Of a stretch of DNA of 64,000 nt, positions 1-12,660 are shown one piece after another; position 1 is the stretch's first letter; every line of letters starts with the position of its first letter. The notes beneath the pieces are model-generated. The model searched no databases and was not told the origin of the DNA. It was given only the letters and a program-made list of their open reading frames with translations. Source of the DNA: Cantharellus purpuraceus (taxonomy: Eukaryota; Basidiomycota; Agaricomycetes; Cantharellales; Hydnaceae); NCBI GenBank assembly GCA_025174535.1, contig JALBUN010000011.1, positions 558,001 to 622,000 of the forward strand, read 5' to 3'. The translations under genes were made by a program, and so were the position numbers.

Positions 1-560
1 CTCGTCAGGGTTGAAAGCTCCAGAAGTAGGAATCGGTATAAGAGCGTTCATGACCGGGTCGATTTGCTGTGTGTAAAGGAAATCCAAAAGAATCAAGGCC
101 GTATCCAGATCATAAACCTCGCGTGTCACTATGGGTGGGCCAATACCGCACTCATTTCTGGCGGCGAGAAAACTGGCGCACCAACTGTTGGCTGAGTATC
201 TATAAGAGATATCAGGGATGGGGCCACTCACCTCAGCCCAAGTTGTCTTCTTTTTTCGGAAGACTCGATGCCGTCATCGTCGACGGCTGTCATCTCGACA
301 TCGGGACAGGGCCCGTTCAAGTGAGATGGATCTTCTTCATCAATAGACATCGCGTCAGAGCCGCCGCCATCTGATAAGTCGGCTTGTTGGCGATGGAGCC
401 TATCTATTGGCGCGTGTGACGGCTCGACGGCATTGACGAAGAACAGATCATTTGAAGTTCTATCAAAGCCAATCAGGACCTGTGCATTGGAACATGCAGG
501 AGTTGACGCTCGTAAGAAGCGTTCGGGTACGGTGATGAACAAGGGGTTACTAACGGTCAT
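1..560 (-). CDS. Uncharacterised protein, N-terminal part (runs off the window)
   Basis: The ATG at 560 opens a 109-codon exon (232-560). It ends at a GTGAGT donor, and a 47-nt intron (185-231) closes at CAACAG. The next exon stays open to base 1, giving at least 170 residues. The first half has an acidic low-complexity stretch (residues about 70-100, with SIDEEDPS). The second exon is more hydrophobic and ordered (LDTALILLDFLYTQQ). I recognise no family, and the 3' end lies outside the window. The upstream side (561-673) is AT-rich and leads into a tandem repeat. Splice phase and open frame support a real gene; its function is unknown. Confidence 0.6.
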
Positions 561-673
561 GATGGGGTTGGGATAATCTAGGTATTGGAAATACCCATCG
601 CGCTTGGAAGATATATATGAAAAGCGACGGGCGTCTTGTCAGCTCTAAGGTCGAGTGGCATTATTGATTACTG

Positions 674-1293
674 ACCTTTGTGATTGTAGGTCCCTATTTG
701 CATTCCACAAGGTGGTTTTGATTGCTAAAGGATTTGACATGCCGAGGGGAAACTGGTAGCCGGGTCCACGTTTGCTGCCTAACCTCTATGTTTGTAGGTC
801 CCAAGTTGCATCCCACAACTTGGCTTGCTGCCATACCTCCACTTTCGATGCCAATCGATTCGGCATGCCGAGGGGAACCTGACAGCCGGTCCCACGTTTG
901 CTGCCTAACCTCTATGTTTGTAGGTCCCAAGTTGCATCCCACAACTTGGCTTGCTGCCGTACCTCCACTTTCGATGCCAATCGATTCGGCATACCGAGGG
1001 GAAACTGGCAGCCGGGTCCACGTTTGCTGCCTAACCTCTATGTTTGTAGGTCCCAAGTTGCATCCCACAACTTGGCTTGCTGCCGTACCTCCACTTTCGA
1101 TGCCAATCGATTCGGCATACCGAGGGGAAACTGGCAGCCGGGTCCACGTTTGCTGCCTAACCTCTATGTTTGTAGGTCCCAAGTTGCATCCCACAACTTG
1201 GCTTGCTGCCGTACCTCCACTTTCGATGCCAAATCGATTCGGCATACCGAGGGGAACCTGACAGCCGGTCCCACGTTTGCTGCCTAACCTCTG
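674..1293. repeat. Minisatellite, 126-bp unit, about five copies
   Basis: Equivalent points of the unit (the ..CCGAGGGG.. motif) fall at 741, 867, 993, 1119 and 1246. Spacing is therefore 126, 126, 126 and 127 bp, the last having one extra A. The first copy is degenerate and the last is cut off at about 1293. Two sub-variants exist: copies ending GGAACCTGACAGCC (at 867 and 1246) and copies ending GGAAACTGGCAGCC (at 993 and 1119). Because 126 is a multiple of three, several frames stay open on both strands, but these look like by-products of the period and not genes. Confidence 0.95.
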
Positions 1294-4200
1294 AGTAAAC
1301 ATTCCGATGTCGTCAGAAAATGGGCCACACACACATGGACCTACATTGATGTTGGTGCAGAGCCTGCGAACTTACCTCTATCATGTCACTGAGGACGCAA
1401 CTTTGTCCCGACACACCTCTAACGCATACCAATCGTTACTATGGCTATCTCGCTACTAGAATGGATGGTCAAACTGGTCGTTTACCCTGCAACTTATCGG
1501 TGGAACTCACCACTGGCATACGCCACCGCGATGCTGCATCTAATGCGAATGTTCCATGGCAGAATAAGCAGCCCCAGCTTCTGGAATTGAATGCTGCAAG
1601 TCACTGACACCTAAATTAAAGTGTAGCCATGTGCAACCCTCAAAATTCCTTCAAGTTTTAGGCATCTAAGGTAGTCGTTGGGCATTGGAGTGTAGAACAT
1701 TTGGGATCACGCGCTCGGGGCTTGCTCAACCCTGAAATTTGACAAGAGAAGGTCAGTACTGTGTTGTTTGATTAATGGACCAGAAGAATGTTGGCCGCGA
1801 TCAAGGTGCACGTAGAGTTGAGGCGAGACAGGAATGGTATCTGTCCTATTCATTCAAAGCAGGCTTGAGTATAAGTTGACATGTTCTTGTTCTCGAAGGC
1901 ATTCCCTTGTTAGGATGCCCCAATGCGCTCATTTCGTCGTCTCAGGCTCGCCGCAGTCGATCACTCACCTGGTTCTGCACTTCACCTTCTCATTCGCATG
2001 CCATCGTTCGTCAACACAGTATCATGGGCGCATCATCACACCGCATACTGATACTTCTTCCTTCAGTGATGATAAACACGAGCGCGCATCATGTCAACCT
2101 ACCGGTGGGGGCCGGGGCCCCGGGCCCCGGGCCCCTTAGCGCCCATGCAGGACGTCAACAGTTCATCTTTTACCACACTGCTTGTGAACAACACTTCAGA
2201 CGTGCAGTAGGCGGTTAGCACCACACTGCATAAAAATCAGGCCCGTATCTGTTCGCACACACTTGAATATTGACATTAGTTTTCCTTCCAGTTTTCCAGC
2301 AAGTCCGTTTGGCCCATCCTAGAGGAGTGGTTATTTCCGTCGATCTGATTGCCATGGCCCTTCGAGCACTGTTGGAATGTAAATAGATATTCAAAGGCTT
2401 AACCGCGCCCGACCTTTACGATAGTAGCCACACAGCAAACATATTCACAAGACAATAGTGTTTTAATGTCCTGGATTATCCAATTTCTCTCTGCCATACA
2501 AAGAAACGATCTTTAGCGGATGAGCAGGACTGTGGTGAAAGGCATTTCAAATTTTGGTACTATTGTCCCGACTAGAGATTATTAAGTTTATGAGGTATGT
2601 CTGGGGCGCACAATAATAGACTGGATTAATCTCTCTACTGTCCCAAGTTCTGTGCACTCATCTAGAGCGCCGACCATGAAATTTTCATGTTTTGATAGAA
2701 AAGTCAAGAACGCGTTGGATTGGCTCTGCTAGTAGCACGCGGAACCGCACGGATTGTCTGCAACGAGCCCACGTTAGCTTCTACCTCGATAGTCTGGCTT
2801 ATTGCATATCAACACGGAGAAGCCTGACAAGGTTGGTGGGCGATGATTTGACTTGCATCACTTGCTATCCCGAAGCTGGGCGGGAAGAAAAGAAAAAAAG
2901 AAGAAAAAAAAGCTGGCTCCGAGCATATGCTTCTCATCCAAGACTTTACTGGGATTGCGAGCAATGCCGGACTTTCTCGCTGCCCCATCCCATTCAGCCA
3001 GCGTCCCTTTACTCGCATTGTTGAATGAGCCAAGAGCTGTACACGGGTGCCCACCATGCGACTTTGAGATTCATCGTGTTCAGGTGTTTCACGAATATCA
3101 CTGCGTTTTTAGCATGTGGAAGATGCTTTGATCACTGCATCATTAAAGCACAGAATAACCATCACATCGCGGCTTACTTACGAGTAGTGTCTTTATCCAT
3201 GAGTTTTTGCAACATCTCCAACTTGTCAACGTGGAGCATGGTGTCCATCCGAAATACATCAGATAAGCGAGCAACCTTTACAGTCTGCGTAGAGTGATGC
3301 TAGGAATACAGTCATCAGTGTACCAATGTCACAAAACGATTTTGCAATAAGAACAATGTCTTAAGTATTTTTGAACGCGCGCGTTTAACAACACAGTGCT
3401 CTTGTACATGCTGTATCTTATGCGTGTAATGCATCACAGCACTGAGACACTAATGAGTTCGAAGGTAGGCGTACGAAACATGATGAAATCACCCACATTG
3501 ACAAGTTGTCACGACGATCTAGGGCTCTCAGAGAACCGTGCTACTTATACTTCTCAGCCATGGAAACAATGGTATCAATTCTTATGCAGGCCTTATAGCC
3601 TTGCTTAGTTTCTTTCTCGTGGTGGTGTGGTTATTTCTTGTCACGTGCGGCCAAGACGTATAGTCGTCGATCACCACCACAGCCGTCATGACGGTGATCG
3701 ATCATCGATCATGAAGGCGTTGGAGGGGTAGGCTGAGACAGGGTAGCAACAACACCAGAATGGGGCAAGGCGCTGCCTGACTCTGATGGTCCTGCTTGCA
3801 GGCGTTGACGATTGAGACGGTGGATGAGGTTTGACGAAGTTACACAAAGTATCGCGGATAAAGCTGGAGAGGGCAGGTTTTGTTTGACATAGTGAAACAG
3901 TCGAGTTGCTATAGAGAGTGCTCTGTACCGTGTACTCACATACTCAATATGACCACTGAAAAAGACATGGGGGGTGGGGGACCCAGAAGCTTCTCACATT
4001 GCTATCTTGCCCGCCCATGGAAGTCTGGCTGGGCCACATAGCACAGCGCCTAGTGATTAGTGCTTGATACGCCACTACCGGCCTGTTCCAGAGTTGATGT
4101 GACCCAATAGCTGATTGAAGTCAGGTCAATAACCCGAGTTTGCAGACGCATACTTGTGTATGTGAGGCGCGTGAGCGTGGCATTCATGCCATATTGCACG

Positions 4201-4636
4201 TCTGAAAGATGGCACCTGGGCATGTAGAGTTCCAAAGAGGAATTTGTACATGTCAGATACAGACGGGGATGGTATGTAGAAGTCTGTCTAGCAGACGCTC
4301 CGGCCCGGGCCTGTTCTCTCCGCGATGCATCAAGTTACCTGCCTCTCGCTGCTGTAATACGGTTACCATTCAAAGCATTCATGACGTGCAATGTATAATC
4401 TGAGGCTGAAGGACTAGATGCCATACATGTACAGGTATTTCCAACTTGTGATTTTAGGCTACTAATAGTCACCTAGTGCTTTCCAAAGGTTTTTATTGTA
4501 AATGCCTGCAAATACACTATTCGTCTACATGGCCCAGCCAATACATATGTACAAACTATTTGCTACAGTACAATAACGCAGAACATCACACCGGACGGGA
4601 CAATGACAAACACTCGGCAGATCCAAGTCCAATCGT
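1294..4636. other. Gene-poor stretch with local repeats
   Basis: I see no supportable gene here; open frames are short and lack family motifs. Local structure includes a self-complementary GC block at about 2107-2136 (alternating GGGG and CCCC runs), a purine tract at about 2882-2911, and an inverted repeat at 3667-3701. That repeat has 9-bp arms TCGATCACC and GGTGATCGA around an inner palindrome CCGTCATGACGG. Confidence 0.6.
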
Positions 4637-7600
4637 TCAATCTTCCACCGACATATCCAAACACCCCTCACCATCATCATCGTTACCGTGTCCGTGTAAT
4701 CCATCTCCTTCACTACTGCTCCCATGCCCACTCTCAGGAGTATCCTCCCGGCCCAAAAGTGCCGGCGACACCCCGCTAAGCTTGCTCCGCCTCCTCAAAA
4801 TCTCGCTCTGCCTCAATCTCTTCCGCGCACTCATCGCCGCAGCATCTCTTGCAGTATTCTTCGCGCCAATGCCTGAAACCCGCACGCCCATGCTACCCCT
4901 CGGTTTTGGAGCATTGAAGCTCCTTCTCCCACTGGCGGTGCGATTCAGCGACGATCCAGAGGCGGCGCGCTGGGCGCCTACCCTGGCTATGACACGGGAA
5001 CGCGAGATTCGGGGACGGCGTGCTGGTAGTGGACGGGTCTTGGGCGCGGCAGTCTCCAAAGCAGGCGCCTGCGACGGTGAGAAGGTGGGAACGCCATTGG
5101 AAAAGATGGAGCCATTTCCTCTGATACCCGACCCATCGTCGGACATCGGGGCACCACCATCTGGGCGGGGTGAGGCAAAGGAGAAAGCACTAAGTCCACT
5201 AGGCACAGGAGACCGTGGTTGTTCGGAGACCTTTGCCAACATCTTGGATTCTGCATTGATGGCATTTGGCCGACTTACGGCACTCGACAGTGAGGGCGGC
5301 CTGACCGTGCTCTGCATCTTGGCCAGAGAGCTAGCTGTAGGCGCAAACAACGTAGACGTCCTCTTCCTAGCAATGCTATTCGTACTGGTATTGCCTACAT
5401 CACTTGGTCGAACACCGGGCGGAATCCCAGGTTTCTTCAGTCCGATCGAGTTTGCGGCAGAGGTTCCTCGTGAACTTCCAGTTCCACCTGAACTAGTTCT
5501 GGACCCTAGAGTTCCACCTGCATTGACTAAGCTGCTTGCCCGTGATATGCCGCCGAAAGGTTTCTGGAATGAAGGGATAGGCCCGCGGCGTGCCGCAGGT
5601 ATACCAGTGACCGAGGAAGCAGTGCTCGGGCGTGTTAACCCAGAAGAGGCAGTACTCGATCTTGTTGCCGCAGTGGAGTTTGTACCGTTCGTGCCTATCC
5701 TGGTAGACAATTTCCTCCCCAGTCCGATCCCCGTAGAGGGGACGCGTAAACTTGAATTGGGATCAGGTTTTGTAGTCGATGCCTTCACTGCTGAATGTTT
5801 GGGGACACTGGGTTTCAAGGCTGGAGCTGGCTTGGTGAGAACGTTTGGCGTAGTTTTCTTAGTGGCAGGTGGAACACTACTCTGGGAGGGTCCAGAAATG
5901 GAAGCCTGCTTGGATGGAGCATTGCCAACCCCCTTCCAGACATTCTTGACTAGGCTCTTCGCTGAGGACAGGAAACCAAACTTGGTCGCCATCCCCTTCT
6001 TTGCTAAACACGACCAATGTTCAAATGTACGTGAACATGACACGGATTTTGGACTCACGTTGGTTTGGAATAAGAGGCGGTTTACCCCCTCCCACACTCA
6101 CTCGACCCATACTGCTACGTCTTCGAGCACGCGATATTTCTAACTTTTTCTTGATCGCTGCGCGCTCCCTCTCGCGCTCCTCATTCGTCCTTGCCGTTTC
6201 TTCATCCTCGCCATTATCAGACTCGCCTGTGTTTTTGTCCTCAGCAGTTCCAGCCCTTTTGTCGCCACCTTCGACAACGCTAATCCTTACTCTTTTCGAC
6301 TTTCTTCCTTCGTTCTCTTCAGCCTCTGCTGCAGCCACAAGAGAACGTCTCGTCCCAGGTGTCACAACCCTTGAGGCGCGTCTCCCGCGAGCATTGGACG
6401 GCCTAATAGCCATCCTGCGTGGGCCACCCAACGCATCTGACTTGCGTTTCTTGTTTGTCCCCACACTCTGAGACCCAGGTTTGCCAGGGGACCCTGCGTT
6501 CCTCCTAGCGTACCATTCACCCAGTCCCTCCATCTTTTGAAATTGTCGTTCATGAGCTTTATCGAACATCTTGGTCACCTCAGTTCCAGGACGACCTTGG
6601 GTTTCGGGTAACTGGGCAACTTCTGCATTGCCACGGTTCTGCAACAAATCAAGCCCGACTTCATCTGACGTGCCTGTTAATCCGAGACGGGCATTCATTT
6701 CGGCAAGGACAGTGCTTGCAGCCGAATTAAATTCCTTATTAGAAATCTTGTGCGCGGGCGACCCGAACAAAAAGGGCTGTGAGATTGGGCTAGACACTTT
6801 GAAAGGGAAAGATGGTGTGTTGGGTACATCAAGAAAACCACCAGGCGGAAGGGGAGGCGACGGAGAGAGTGTTGGAGCGATTGGTGTCCCTGGAGAGTAT
6901 GATGGATCAAATGTGGGTGTAAAAGGACGCAACGCTGGGGGAGACGGTAATGATTGTGCCGTCGTAACAAGTCTAATTGTGCTAGCGCCAAGATCGAGCA
7001 TAGACTGGTCCCTTGAGTCATCTGCGTCTAGCGGCTGTGGTGAAGGCAGTAGTGGGTATGTACGAGGATGTGCATGGTATGGTGTGGAAGTTGCTGTCAA
7101 GGTATCAAAGTTGGATGGCTCTTCTACATGTGCTGGAAACATGCTAGCTGTGGGCTCTGTAGACATCTTGTTGGTTCGATGCAGGCCATTGAAGCTCTGC
7201 TTCAACGGCGCTTCCTGTGATGTTTCCTTCTTCGATCCACCTCGTTTGAGAGAGGTAGCAAAGGCCTTGATAGAGGATGACATGCTGGAGCCTATAACAA
7301 TGATCAGGTCGATGAAGTACTGGGAGGCATAATATACCTTTAGAGCTCGTTGTCCCATTTCCAAAATCTCCTGCAGTTGAGGTTCCAAACCCTTTCAAAG
7401 GTGACATTTCCAGTTCCACCTCCTCTCGTATATCCTTGAGTCCCAACTGGACCCGCTCAACCTCGCGACTGTCTTCCTCAATGACCGACCATGCTTCGCT
7501 AGGTCTTAAAGCGGTAACCCGTCTGTTTTCCTTGTCTCCACCATCGTCATCGGAGAAAATAGAGCGTCCACCCAGAGGTGACGGTTCGACAGAGCTATTC

Positions 7601-7811
7601 AGCGCATGCGCTTTCAACTTTTCAACTATTTCTGCGTTCTTTCCAGTTGCCTTGATTCCGTTCCGTTTGCAGAGTTGCACCAATTGCTGACGCTATTTGT
7701 GTTGGTCCTTAACAACGATATGCGTGTATAAGTAGATGATCTGCGTACCTTGAGTGAATGCAATGCTGGAGAGTTGTTCAAAATATGACAGTTAGATGTG
7801 GGAGTACTCAT
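4637..7811 (-). CDS. SAP-domain protein with a NuSAP-like motif
   Basis: Four exons (7749-7811, 7338-7686, 6059-7291, 4637-6003) join in phase through introns of 62, 46 and 55 nt to give 1003 residues. The N-terminus (residues about 18-48, LVQLCKRNGIKATGKN then EIVEKLKAHA) fits a SAP helix-extension-helix, a DNA-binding fold. The rest is Ser/Pro/Arg-rich and probably disordered, with basic patches (NKKRKSDALG, SARKRLRQSEILRRR). Near residues 375-400, MFDKAHERQF followed by KMEG and YARR resembles the AHFKEMESIDQY-type motif of animal NuSAP, which also begins with a SAP domain. A nuclear, chromatin- or spindle-associated role is inferred from this similarity only. The long open frame on the opposite strand is a shadow. 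Confidence 0.8.
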
Positions 7812-8621
7812 AACCCCCTCCATGCTCAGACAAGACGTTATTCCACGCAGTTTTGCCCCGAAGATGTTTGGTTGATAAGTCGTTGAACAAAACACGCGCC
7901 AAGTCACGTGACACAGGCGTGACCACAAGTCTGTGATGTGACAATAGTGACATGCGAGGCGCAATATGCATCTGCACCAATACAGCGTCTAGGCTGCTCA
8001 GGGGTCATCGTCTTATTCTTCTACCATACAACCATCGTCTCGAGAAATATAAGGTCCTGGAATATGCAACGTCGCCGCTTCCAGTTCATTGTGGCAAGTC
8101 GCGTGTGCTCGTCACGGTACCCTGGAGCTTGGTTTTCAACAAGTCGTCACTAGATGAAAGAGAAAAATGCCACAGAAGGACGTAGTGGTAGTTTGGTATG
8201 TACAAGATGTCACCCTCTTACTTGAAACTGCGCCACCTTCATGCAGCCGTGCAACCTGAAGCTTACTTACAAGGTACCACAACACTTGGTATATTACTAC
8301 TCGACGCCCAAAGCAGCTTTAGTTGAGTAGCGATCTATTCCGTACACCTTCATAGTCTCGCAACTACTTGCATTGCCACCACCTGGTTCTTTCTACCTAC
8401 CAGCGACCATTTCAATTCATGCAATCTTGATTGGATGTGTGAGGCCCCACCCTGTGCAACCACCCTTAGGAGACTAGATGACTCTCGGGCAATCCTTGAG
8501 ACGACAATACTGAAGCGCCTTGATTTTACAACTGCACAAGACAACTACTAGAGAGTCGCCAAGCCTCGCCGGCTACAAGATATCTGAGCCTAATGCCCTC
8601 AATACAGAGGAACTACAGTGT
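7812..8621. other. Intergenic, no gene seen
   Basis: This stretch separates the SAP-protein start codon from the lipase stop codon. The SAP-protein promoter should lie just above 7811. I could not identify a TATA box, RNA gene or repeat here. Confidence 0.5.
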
Positions 8622-9887
8622 CTAACAACCTATCGTGATGCCATTGAAAGGGCCATCATGGTCACTGACTTTACCGACAAAAATGTTGGAGACATCCCCC
8701 GTAGAGCATTGTTTGGAGCCATTATCGTCACCTAGGTCCTTTAAGCATTAACATGATACCGTGTGAAACGTTACTCACCAGCACATGCATTCCACGCATT
8801 AGTGTCGTTGATATGTATCTCGCCATGAGGGTGCTGGAACCCTAGGAATCTACCTGTTGTCTCATTTTTGTGAGTACACCATCCGCCCCCTGCATAATTT
8901 ATGATCACCTGGTAGGATCGGCACTACATCTTCTTTATTGTTCACATGTGTCAAATCGGGGAAATGCGCTGAATGATGGAGTTTAGATCACTAGAATATG
9001 TAGATGGGGTGACCTACCATCCAAATAGTCTGCGAATGCTGGGTTCCCGACGCGTGGCATGGAGTATCCTACGAACTTGAACGTAAGGCCTGGCCCAAGG
9101 TGCAATGGGAGGAAAACCGAATCTATCAAGGATAGGGCTGATCCAAGTGAGTGTCCAACCATTGTCACGCTCTTTGTCCCGTGAGCATTGAGTGCCTGTT
9201 GTACTGCAGCGAGAATGTCCGGAGCAGTTCTTTTGTTTATTTTATTTTAGCTCAAAGCATAAAGCCGTCCAAACAAACGGATAAATACCTAGCTTGCTCC
9301 GAGAGAAAACCGTCGTGAGCCTCTAAACCGGAGGTTCCAGGGAACAATGTCTGGTTGAATCCGTCGAGGAAAAAGTTGGCGTCCGTAAGGTCAGCTTCTC
9401 TATCAAGAAGAAAAGGGTTAGTATTGGTGATCAACAAACCATCAGGCAAAGACACACAATTTGCTCGGGTCTGTCCCCTGATGCGCGACAATAACCGTGT
9501 TTAGGGCTGGGTCGAAACCGACATACCCTGTACGCGAGTGAGGGCAGCTGTAAAAAGTGAATAACTAAACTTACAGAATTGTGTGTCAGAACCGTCACCG
9601 CCTGAAGCGGTGGGTATAAAGCCGCGGTTGGCGTCACAATGTGCTATCAAGGTAACGTTGTCAGCCATGGTCCAGGAGTATGTCCTAGTCCTGCTGATAT
9701 CCGTACCTCCACAGGACCAATTGATTGTTGTGCTTGGGTTACAATAGGCGGCACTTGCAAAATGAGTATAAGGCGTGAAAGCATTGATCTGCGCAGAGGA
9801 CAGGGCGGTGATGGAGCCTTGGCGAGGCAGAACAAGAGCCGAAGCGACTGACAAAAAGCTAACAGAGAGAATAAGGAAGGGCATCAT
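8622..9887 (-). CDS. Secreted class 3 (fungal) triacylglycerol lipase
   Basis: Seven exons (9575-9887, 9458-9527, 9289-9399, 9018-9229, 8909-8968, 8779-8853, 8622-8731) with introns of 47-59 nt give 316 residues, normal for the Lipase_3 family. A signal peptide opens the protein (MMPFLILSVSFLSVASA). The nucleophile elbow GHSLGSAL lies near residue 190. The acid is probably the Asp of NKEDVVPILPG and the histidine that of HPHGEIHIND. Typical family blocks WYVGFDPALNTVIVAHQGT and SDHDGPFNGI are present. It should hydrolyse ester bonds of acylglycerols outside the cell. The seven-exon join is supported by phase and by these blocks. No defect is visible. Confidence 0.93.
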
Positions 9888-9921
9888 TGCAATGAGGCCG
9901 GTGCTCGAAAGAAGGCGAAAT

Positions 9922-9939
9922 GTGGTATATATACTATAC
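9922..9939 (-). promoter_or_regulatory. Probable TATA box of the lipase gene
   Basis: Read on the minus strand the sequence is GTATAGTATATATACC, about 40-50 bases above the lipase ATG at 9887. Position and sequence fit a core promoter; no transcript data are available. Confidence 0.5.
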
Positions 9940-9952
9940 GCCCTCAGAACCT

Positions 9953-10132
9953 GCTGTGGGCAATACAGAAGTTGAAGACCGTGTGGGCAATACAGAAGAC
10001 CGCGTGGATTAACACAAGACGAGATTTCCCAGGCAAACGATGTGATCAGATCTTTAAATGACTTATTTATATTTGGGAAACCTTTTTTGATCAGACCTTT
10101 AAATGATTTGTCTACATCGGGAACCTTCTTTT
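9953..10132. repeat. Two short tandem duplications upstream of the lipase gene
   Basis: TGTGGGCAATACAGAAG occurs at about 9954 and again at about 9983. Next to it, a 45-bp unit starting TGATCAGA(T/C)CTTTAAATGA lies at 10043-10087 and again, slightly diverged, at 10088-10132. The rest of 9940-10354 shows no gene. Confidence 0.8.
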
Positions 10133-10354
10133 GATAGCGATGCTTATGTCAAGCCCGTGTGAACGCTCCGCTTCTGATCGCTCTGCTCATCAGTAGCACT
10201 TCACCACATTGCTTATATCTGATGGACCGCCATATCATCATCAACGTCATGTGCATTCTGTTGCTCGGCACGGACAATAAGTGATACAGTAAGTCTACTC
10301 CCAATTTGGAATACAAAAGTTTTCCCGGGTATATTTCATCTCATTTTATCTCAT

Positions 10355-11348
10355 TCAGGCGAGGGCGTCTTGTAGCACCTCCCATGCAAGCTCCATTATT
10401 CTCCATAGTCCCTCGTCAAATACGCCCAACGCTGTTACGTTACTCCATAGGCCATGAATCCGGTGAAGATGTAATTTAAGCGTGATGGGGGCGCATGTCC
10501 GATTCAACTCTCTGGCAAGCTTTGCGGGAGGCAGTATGTCTCCCAACGGAGAGATGGGTAGTACCGATCTCAAAAGACTGTCCTTATTTTGGGTGTATAA
10601 GTATTCGAGGAGCACGGGGAACGTCTCGAGACATTTGATGGCAAGCGGGATGACGGGAAGAGCCACCATAAAGCCAGGGTATTCAGGTGCCTCGGGATCG
10701 GAGTGAGGAAGAGGCGGAAGATTGGCACAATGAGCCGCCATAACTAGTCCATGGATGACATGGATGCTGACTCGTTGCTTTTGCATCACAGATGCTTGCG
10801 AGTAAGCGGCAATCGCATGGGTAGGAGGGGCGGCTGAGACATCATTAACGATAACATCGATTTCACGAGGAAGTCGAGTCCTCCACTCTTTGGTTACTGT
10901 TTGACGGGCGGCATTGTACATTCTGCAGGACGGCCAGGTGAGTCTCTAATGCGAGAAGGGGCTTGGAGACAGCCACGTACGTTTTCCCTTGACCATGAAT
11001 TTCTCGTAATATGAACTGGAGAGGAACTTGTTCGAGTTCGGGCGAGACTGCAGCAATAGCAGCAGTAGATATCGGACGGAATGCAGGCCGTCGAAGTTCA
11101 CGTGGCAAAGAGGAATATTGCTGCATAGTAGGGGATCTTTGTAAAGGTTCATCAATGACATCGACCAACTGAGCCGGGCCTAGCACACGAGGTGGGATGG
11201 CCTGTATCGAATGGCTGGCTCGCCGGGCGGCCTCGCGAGTGGCATGCCTGCGCAAGGATGCATTTTGAAAAGAGAAACGCTGCCGGCGCGCATGCGTGTT
11301 ATGTCTCTTCCCAGATACGTAAGATGTTTCGCTCACGTTCTCATCCAT
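10355..11348 (-). CDS. clp1: Clp1-like protein (clamp-cell / sexual development family)
   Basis: Two exons (10981-11348, 10355-10922) join through a 58-nt intron with GTACGT donor and CTGCAG acceptor, giving 311 residues from the ATG at 11348. The frame is open upstream without another ATG, so a further 5' exon is possible. The second exon carries the conserved-looking core EWRTRLPREIDVIVND, then THAIAAYSQASVMQKQRVS and HVIHGLVMAAHC. From memory this matches the basidiomycete Clp1 family, named for clampless1 of Coprinopsis, which acts downstream of mating-type homeodomain proteins in clamp formation. No catalytic motif is visible. The family name rests on recall of conserved blocks and could be wrong; the gene model itself is solid. 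Confidence 0.6.
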
Positions 11349-12660
11349 TGAAGCAGATGGAGACGAGGTGTATGATGACACAACACGAGTGAAGAAGTAG
11401 GACTGTGCTTGAGGAAAAAGAGACGAAGATACCAGTTCTCGTTGGATTGCGGCACAGCGCAAGGATAGTATTTAAGCAAGCACCTGTACGTCGAGCCAGA
11501 CACGGAAATCTCGAAAGACAAAGGGGATAAGGGATCCGGGACCAGCCCCTTGTGCAGAGTTTGCCTTTGTATATAGCTTGTGGTAACTGGTAAGTTGTAT
11601 AAACCAACCAGAGTCGAACCTATTGATGGATAGGAACAAAACCATAGTTCAACAGGGTTCAATGGGCAAAACCTGGAAATCTCCCTTTGTGCTTAAAATG
11701 TCCAGGAAGCATTACACATCCACGTGACCCCCACCTGCAGTCATGTGTATCCACAATTTAGATGCCGCTAGCGATCCATCGATTGGTGGCAGCACTTCGG
11801 CCTGAGGCAGCTGCTCGCTTATTCGCAACTTAAAATGTAGCCTAATCCTTTGTCCTAGTTATGTCAATGAACTATCAAGGCTTCCCAGGATGTATGTTTG
11901 GCCGTCCTGGGCCTTCTCCCCCCCAGCTAGATAGGCCGATATCACATAGCTATCTTAGTACAGCCCACGCCTTTGTTGCACATTTACCGCTGGCCGGCCA
12001 AGCTACCTCAATTTTGGTGTTTGGTTGGTTGGCTTGGAGACGTCCTCCCGATGTGGGTAACCAGGGGCTGAGTACTTCAAATGAGTGGTAGTGCTGTGTG
12101 GACAGCATGTCCCGACTGTTTTATGCTGGGAAAGTGATTCGTATTGACAGATGCTGATTTTCAGGCCATCCTAGAACACAGATGAAATGAAACAGATGCC
12201 CAGGAGAATGCTGTTGACATCATCTAGATTAGATGGGAACTGGTGTGGACATTGTTCCGGGGAATCCAGTGCTTTGATGCCTTACTGGATAGGAAACAAG
12301 GGTTGTTTAGCCAGTAGGCCTCCGCTTCGTGGCACACTGAATTCCAAGTTATACAGTGGAACCATCTGCTAAGGCAGTCCATTACCTCTGGAGATTATAG
12401 ACTCGACTGGAAACAGGCTTGAGAATCGTTTGATTTGTCTACTTGTGTTTTCCTGGTCTAGTACAAAATGCCGTGATACGCCGACTCTAGTACATTATAT
12501 GTATGAACGAAGATCGTATTGTCCTGTGAAGGTACGAATAGGCCAGCAGATGAAGTCGGGTCAAGGACGTTATACCAAACGTGTCATCCATGAGATACAT
12601 GATGATTGAACACCTGTGCCAGACCGCGCACCTTGCACTGCCACCTTGACAACATAAGTC
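11349..12660. other. Intergenic, no gene seen
   Basis: Only short frames without recognisable motifs occur. The stretch holds the promoter of the Clp1-like gene on its left and the 3' flank of GWT1 on its right. Confidence 0.5.

Noticed and set aside
674..1293. CRISPR-like array
   Set aside because: Units are 126 bp and contiguous, without short repeats and unique spacers, in a fungal genome.
694..1332. Overlapping repeat proteins on both strands
   Set aside because: They arise from a 126-bp tandem repeat whose length is a multiple of three; both strands and several frames are open at once.
4476..6143. Open frame of 555 codons on the plus strand
   Set aside because: It is antisense to the third and fourth exons of the SAP-domain gene, has no family motif, and the minus-strand frame is spliced in phase across three introns.
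10981..11462. Longer N-terminus for the Clp1-like protein from 11462
   Set aside because: The codon at 11462 is TTG; the first ATG in frame is at 11348.
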